From Gammaproteobacteria bacterium (GTDB lineage: Bacteria > Pseudomonadota > Gammaproteobacteria > Steroidobacterales > Steroidobacteraceae), in contig PMNQ01000149.1 in the NCBI GenBank assembly GCA_003162555.1, positions 250 to 20,272 on the forward strand: a DNA stretch of 20,023 nt, written 5' to 3'. This document shows, piece by piece, positions 16,882 to 20,023 of this stretch. Under the pieces are notes generated by a model. That model made no database searches and was not told where the DNA came from. It saw only the letters and a program-made list of their open reading frames with translations. The stretch's first letter is position 1. The number at the start of each line of letters is the position of its first letter. The translations under genes were made by a program, and so were the position numbers.

Positions 16882-18303
16882 TCAGATCCTCAAGGCCTGC
16901 CAGGCCCGCGAGCGCCAGCGCAACAGCAGCGTCGTGCCCACCAGCATCGTGTAGATGACGACGCTGAACCAGCCGCCGCGCGCGCCCCAGCCCCATTGCG
17001 GCAGGAAGTCCACCCAGCCCTGCCCGGGCGCAAAACTCATCATGTGCGCCAGCGGCACGAACAGCAGCCAGGACACCACGATCACCAGCGTCGCCGGCAC
17101 CATCGCATCGCCCGCGCCGCGCAGGCACAGACCGCTCGCCAGGTTCAGGCCATCAAAAAACTGGTAAGCCGCCGCGATCCACAACAGCTGCGCGCCGAGC
17201 AGGATGACCGCGTCCGCCTGGGCGCCGGCCACACCGACGAACAGCGGCAAAAGCCAGGGACCGGCCAGCGCCAGCAGCAGGCCCATCCCGCCCATGTAGA
17301 GCGCGGTCAGCAGGATCACGCGGCTCCCCAGCCGCAGCGCCCAATCCTTGTCGCCGGCCCCGATCGCCTGCCCTACCAGCGTCGTGCCGGCCAGCGCGAT
17401 GCCGACTCCAGGCAGGTAGGAGACGGCTGTCATGATCATGACCACCTGCGAGGCTGCGCCCTCCACCTCGCCCAGCTTCACCTGCATGATCTGGAACAGC
17501 GAGAAACCGAGCAGGTCGGCGGACATCAGCAGGCCCATTGGAAAACCGATGCGCAGCTGCGTCCAGATGCGGCGCAGGTTCGGCGTCCAGGTGAGGTGCG
17601 TGCGGTAGCCGCGGCGGTAGTGCCCGCGCAGGAACGCGATCATCGCGATTCCCAGGCCGCAGGCCTGCGCCACCATCGTCGCCAGCCCGGAACCGGCCAC
17701 GCCCAGGTGCCAGTGGAAAATGAAGACTTCGTTGAAGACCACGTTCGTCGCGGCCATGACGCCGGTGACCAGCAGCGTGACGCGCGGGCGGCCGATGCCG
17801 TTGAAGAAACCGAGCAGCGCCCATACGCCAGCGCCAAAACACGATCCGCCCACGCGCGGCAGCCAGAAAGCCGCGGCCAGATCGACGATGGCCGGCGGCA
17901 GCGCGAACGGCGCCAGCATGCCGCGAATCGACAGGCCTGCGGCCAGGAACAGTGGCACGGACAGCAGCAACGCCCACAGCGCAATCCACACCGCCTGCGC
18001 CGCGCGCGCCTGGCGGCGCGCCCCATGCGCCTGGGCCACGACGGTCTGCACCGCCATGCCGACGCCGGAAAGCATCATCAGCACGACGATCGCGAGCCAG
18101 TGGACCGCGCTGACCGCTGCGAGCGCCTGCGTGGATATGCGGCCAATGAACCAGACGTCGGTGAGATTCAGCACCAGCTGAACCGCGCTGTTGGCGATCA
18201 GCGGCATGGCGAGGGCCACGATGGCGCGCTGATCCACGTGCGCAACGCCGGCAGCGTCGAAGCGCCGCGCCGGCACCCGATCCGCTCCGGCAGCCTGGAT
18301 CAT
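16882..18303 (-). CDS. MATE family efflux transporter
   Basis: A 473-residue inner-membrane multidrug/metabolite exporter with about 12 hydrophobic segments in two pseudo-symmetrical halves. The first half begins MPLIANSAVQLVLNLTDVWF then IGRIST and continues ALAAVSAV, typical MATE TM1-TM2 sequence; the second half repeats the pattern at about residues 250-300 (PMGLLMSADLLGFSLFQIM). MATE proteins export cationic drugs or metabolites using sodium or proton gradients; substrate is unknown. The first 28 residues before TM1 are hydrophilic. The start ATG overlaps the stop of the upstream 139-residue gene as ATGA (18300-18303), which indicates translational coupling, and the asparaginase-like gene follows 3 bases after its stop. 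Confidence 0.92.
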   Translation of the reverse strand: MIQAAGADRVPARRFDAAGVAHVDQRAIVALAMPLIANSAVQLVLNLTDVWFIGRISTQALAAVSAVHWLAIVVLMMLSGVGMAVQTVVAQAHGARRQARAAQAVWIALWALLLSVPLFLAAGLSIRGMLAPFALPPAIVDLAAAFWLPRVGGSCFGAGVWALLGFFNGIGRPRVTLLVTGVMAATNVVFNEVFIFHWHLGVAGSGLATMVAQACGLGIAMIAFLRGHYRRGYRTHLTWTPNLRRIWTQLRIGFPMGLLMSADLLGFSLFQIMQVKLGEVEGAASQVVMIMTAVSYLPGVGIALAGTTLVGQAIGAGDKDWALRLGSRVILLTALYMGGMGLLLALAGPWLLPLFVGVAGAQADAVILLGAQLLWIAAAYQFFDGLNLASGLCLRGAGDAMVPATLVIVVSWLLFVPLAHMMSFAPGQGWVDFLPQWGWGARGGWFSVVIYTMLVGTTLLLRWRSRAWQALRI

Positions 18304-18719
18304 TGCGCGGCTGCGCTTTCCGCCGAACGCTCTATGACGCCCGCGTAACGGGCGATCAGGTCCTCGATATTGTCGTCGGTGCGCGCCAGCCGCTCATCGA
18401 GTTGCTCGATGACGGCGGTCTCGGACTGGCGCAGCGGCCCGCTCGCCAGCTCTTCTCCGGCCACGCGCAGCAGGCTCACGACCCGCACCGCGCCGAGTAC
18501 GGCGAACGCACGCCTCGCTCCATCCAGCTGTTCGCGTACGTTCGGCCGCAGGTGCTCCAGCAGCGTACCGTGCGCGGCCGCGGCCCAGAACTCGACCACC
18601 GTCAGCAGCGTCTGCTCTTCGGCCGACAGCCTGCCGTCGACGCTGGCGTCGCGCTTTCGCCCCAGCGCTTCGAGCACGAAGCTGGTGATCGGATAGATGC
18701 CGCGCCAGGTCTCGACCAT
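18300..18719 (-). CDS. Hypothetical 139-residue helical protein
   Basis: I do not recognise this protein. It is cytoplasmic, with no signal peptide or membrane segment, and appears mostly helical. A middle stretch (about 30-80) reads LSAEEQTLLTVVEFWAAAAH then hydrophobic-patterned helices, and the C-terminal part (about 95-130) is charged with heptad-like Leu/Ile spacing (VIEQLDERLARTDDNIEDLI) that could form a coiled coil. The start is ATG 18719 with GCGGGAAAA just upstream. Its stop overlaps the MATE start by 4 bases, so it is the first gene of the leftward run and is translated together with the transporter. It could be an accessory or regulatory protein for the exporter; nothing in the sequence proves this. 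Confidence 0.7.
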   Translation of the reverse strand: MVETWRGIYPITSFVLEALGRKRDASVDGRLSAEEQTLLTVVEFWAAAAHGTLLEHLRPNVREQLDGARRAFAVLGAVRVVSLLRVAGEELASGPLRQSETAVIEQLDERLARTDDNIEDLIARYAGVIERSAESAAAQ

Positions 18720-18856
18720 TTTTCCCGCTCTGAGCCTTTATCCCTCAAGCTGTAACTTACATAAGGCATGAGAAAATATCCATAGTCCGCTGTTTCGCAA
18801 TGAATTAGCCCCGACTTAGCCTCGCCGGACCAGCCTGGGTCACGCAAAATGATGCG

Positions 18857-18886
18857 TTGATAAGTGCAGGCTTCACGCGATATGCT
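18857..18886 (+). promoter_or_regulatory. Candidate sigma70 promoter for the 150-residue gene
   Basis: TTGATA (18857-18862) and TATGCT (18881-18886) are 18 bases apart: five of six and four of six consensus matches. This implies a leader of about 110 bases before GTG 19004, long enough to contain the inverted repeat at 18931-18947. By-eye call. Confidence 0.4.
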
Positions 18887-18930
18887 GTGGCTAGATCCAT
18901 GATACGCAAGCATTTAGATAGCAAGAACAA

Positions 18931-18947
18931 TTAAGGCAACACCTTAA
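18931..18947. promoter_or_regulatory. Inverted repeat TTAAGG-N5-CCTTAA
   Basis: Perfect 6-bp arms TTAAGG (18931-18936) and CCTTAA (18942-18947) around CAACA, 56 bases before the next start codon and downstream of the candidate promoter. It could be an operator for a dimeric regulator. The stem is too A/T-rich and short, without a T-run, to be a terminator. Confidence 0.4.
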
Positions 18948-19003
18948 GTAATCGTCCCAGCAGAAACACCACAGGCATTCCTTACCAGCATTCAGGACGT
19001 ACC

Positions 19004-19456
19004 GTGAACAGCGCGCTCGCCGACCAACTCGAAGCTGCGGTCACAGCACTCGCCACGCATGGCGCGTTAAAAGACAGGCTGAGCACAGCCTACTGCAATC
19101 ACCTCGAAAGCATTGACGTGCAGGATCTACCGCTGGAAACGCAGCAGGATTTTGCGGAGCTGTCGAAAGCGATGCACGCCGCGCGCGTACTGCCGGGCGA
19201 CAGCGTGGTGCGCGCATCGGTGCGCAAGTTGTCGAACGAGGAAGCGCACCGCTATGCCGCGCTGATCGTACGGCTCTACGGCGCAGAGATGCTGCATCAG
19301 AATCAGCTCGAGACGACGGCGACCGCGACGACGACGACTTTGCGCGCCGCGGCCCGCGATGGCGCCACCACACGCGCCGCCGCACCGCTCGCCGCGCTGC
19401 TGGCGCTGGAAGGCGGCGGCGGCAGCGCCAGGCCCAAGCACGCCATCGGCGGCTGA
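19004..19456 (+). CDS. Hypothetical 150-residue protein
   Basis: I do not recognise this protein. Residues 1-95 look like a soluble helical domain (MNSALADQLEAAVTALATHG, then DRLSTAYCNHLESIDVQDLP and RKLSNEEAHRYAALIVRLYG). Residues about 100-150 are low-complexity and probably disordered: a Thr/Ala tract (TTATATTTT), Ala-rich sequence and a GGGG stretch. The tract is encoded by near-repeats of ACG/GCG at 19310-19339. The start is GTG 19004, with AGGA (18994-18997) 6 bases before it. No signal peptide or membrane segment is seen. It is convergent with the TIR-like gene, with 4 bases between the stops, so the two are not in one operon. The ordered half plus good ribosome-binding site and promoter support it being real. 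Confidence 0.65.
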   Translation: MNSALADQLEAAVTALATHGALKDRLSTAYCNHLESIDVQDLPLETQQDFAELSKAMHAARVLPGDSVVRASVRKLSNEEAHRYAALIVRLYGAEMLHQNQLETTATATTTTLRAAARDGATTRAAAPLAALLALEGGGGSARPKHAIGG

Positions 19457-19460
19457 GGCC

Positions 19461-19916
19461 TCACTCAATCTTGAATTCGATCGTGTCCCAGCGCGTCGTG
19501 TCTTCATGACGCGCCTGGCGGCGTATCGCATCCACCAGCGCCCGTTCATCCCAGGCGGCACTCAGATCGGCCAGGCCGGTCACATCGCGCGGCAACACCA
19601 CCTCGCGCCCGAAACCCGGCATCAAAAGCACGGGCTTTTCGCTGGCCTTGGCGAAATGCAGCTGGAAAACCAGCAGGTCGCGGTGCGTGGCATAGAGGCT
19701 CGATAGCGCCACCACCACCTCGGCCGGTGCAATCTGCCGGCGCAATTCCTCGCGCAGGCCTTCGACCGATTTGTCGACCGGGTGCTGCTCCGGATTGCTG
19801 CAATTGCGATAATAGAAGTTGCGGGCGCTTTCGAGGTACTCGAAAACCCGCTGGTAGTCGTCGCTTTGCTCCCAGGCATGGCAGACGAATACCCGTATCG
19901 GATCGCGCTGGGACAT
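19461..19916 (-). CDS. ThsB/DUF1863-type TIR-like domain protein
   Basis: A 151-residue cytoplasmic protein that is a single TIR-like domain of the MTH538/DUF1863 family, the family that includes ThsB of the Thoeris anti-phage system. Motifs: IRVFVCHAWEQSDDYQRV (7-24), matching the family's xFxSHxWxxSDDY start; EVVVALSSLYATHRD (66-80), the second strand and loop; and KPVLLMPGFG (94-103). In TIR enzymes the helix after the loop carries the NAD-cleaving Glu (pattern E-I-x-x-A); here it reads VFQLHFA, with Gln85 at that place. NAD cleavage is therefore doubtful. ATG 19916 was chosen because the family begins just before the first strand; the frame is open to 19952. No ThsA-like effector is visible, so a Thoeris role cannot be claimed. 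Alternative: a signalling or scaffold TIR-like protein. Confidence 0.82.
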   Translation of the reverse strand: MSQRDPIRVFVCHAWEQSDDYQRVFEYLESARNFYYRNCSNPEQHPVDKSVEGLREELRRQIAPAEVVVALSSLYATHRDLLVFQLHFAKASEKPVLLMPGFGREVVLPRDVTGLADLSAAWDERALVDAIRRQARHEDTTRWDTIEFKIE

Positions 19917-19972
19917 GGCTTTAAGTGTACTGTGCGGAGCCGGGACTTGCACACCCGAGGCTTCGACCGGGC

Positions 19973-19978
19973 AAAGGA
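19973..19978 (+). promoter_or_regulatory. Ribosome-binding site for the gene entering at the right edge
   Basis: AAAGGA is followed after 5 bases by TTG 19984. Its position supports the unusual TTG start of the partial gene. Confidence 0.65.
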
Positions 19979-19983
19979 AAGCG

Positions 19984-20023
19984 TTGCGTCTGCTCCTCTA
20001 CAATATCCGCTACGCCACCGGCA
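19984..20023 (+). CDS. Start of an endonuclease/exonuclease/phosphatase-family gene, 3' end outside
   Basis: Only 13 codons are visible, reading MRLLLYNIRYATG from a TTG start. This is the characteristic first strand of EEP (DNase I-like) proteins, in which the Asn of YNIR is an active-site residue, comparable to YNLR in the gene at 978-1835. No signal peptide precedes it, so unlike that protein it is probably cytoplasmic. A good ribosome-binding site stands 5 bases upstream. It is divergent from the TIR-like gene, with 67 bases between the starts. Assignment rests on a short sequence. Confidence 0.65.
   Translation, partial: MRLLLYNIRYATG

Larger units (their letters stand above)
18720..19003. 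other. Divergent intergenic region, lower in GC than its neighbours
   Basis: 284 bases between two divergent genes of unknown function, the longest gap in the window and visibly more A/T-rich than the coding sequence around it. It holds a candidate rightward promoter (18857-18886) and an inverted repeat (18931-18947). I found no clear leftward promoter, no RNA gene and no convincing small ORF. Confidence 0.6.

Noticed and set aside
16771..18348. 525-codon plus-strand open frame opposite the MATE gene
   Set aside because: Its translation is dominated by His, Gln, Arg and Asp with no family motif, while the opposite strand encodes a clear MATE transporter. It is a by-product of high GC codon bias.
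18602..18913. 103-codon minus-strand frame spanning the intergenic gap and the 139-residue gene
   Set aside because: It overlaps the 139-residue gene in another frame, shows no motif, and lacks a ribosome-binding site; its neighbour has better start and operon support.
19004..19916. A two-gene defence operon made of the 150-residue protein and the TIR-like protein
   Set aside because: The genes face each other with 4 bases between stops, so they cannot share a transcript in the usual way, and the partner shows no effector motif.
19917..19983. Possible tRNA-like or structured RNA upstream of the right-edge gene
   Set aside because: No cloverleaf, CCA end or T-loop sequence can be formed from this stretch; it is only the divergent gap with a ribosome-binding site.

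Overview
The window is GC-rich and gene-dense (no gap reaches 300 bases) and looks chromosomal. It carries two large TonB-dependent receptors, a GH39 glycosidase, a 3-hydroxyanthranilate dioxygenase, a degenerate EAL protein and many secreted or membrane proteins. Together these suggest a free-living gammaproteobacterium of the Xanthomonadales, Nevskiales or Steroidobacter kind. That placement is an inference from gene content. I see no rRNA, tRNA, insertion sequence, phage gene or CRISPR array.

Layout. Bases 1-4345: the 3' part of a GH39 beta-xylosidase-type gene (+), a secreted endonuclease/exonuclease/phosphatase-fold protein (-) that overlaps it tail to tail, then divergently an 802-residue TonB-dependent receptor (+) closed by a strong intrinsic terminator. 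Bases 4442-6930: an NSS-family transporter (+) with substituted sodium-site residues, a LOG-type nucleotide phosphoribohydrolase (-), and divergently the 3-hydroxyanthranilate 3,4-dioxygenase nbaC (+). Bases 6942-11787: a leftward run of APC amino-acid permease, cystathionine gamma-synthase/lyase-type PLP enzyme, short AMP nucleosidase and exported S41 peptidase. A second TonB-dependent receptor (11938-14397, +) diverges from this run. The 150-base gap between them holds three copies of CAGGTCNTAGC, a candidate operator.

Bases 14429-18719: a second leftward run of a 139-residue unknown protein, MATE transporter, single-domain asparaginase-like protein, degenerate EAL protein and a DUF5658-like membrane protein. 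Most junctions here are 4-base overlaps or gaps of a few bases. Bases 18720-20023: a promoter region with a TTAAGG-N5-CCTTAA inverted repeat, an unknown 150-residue protein (+), a small ThsB/DUF1863 TIR-like protein (-), and the first 13 codons of another endonuclease/exonuclease/phosphatase-family gene (+).

Working together (inference): TonB receptor 2, the APC permease and the PLP enzyme could form an uptake and breakdown route for an amino acid or related compound. The EAL and DUF5658-like proteins may form a c-di-GMP-linked membrane pair in which the EAL domain senses rather than cleaves. The most unusual items are the TIR-like protein with Gln where TIR enzymes have their Glu, the EAL domain with its catalytic Glu replaced by Lys, and the triple repeat between the permease and TonB receptor 2.
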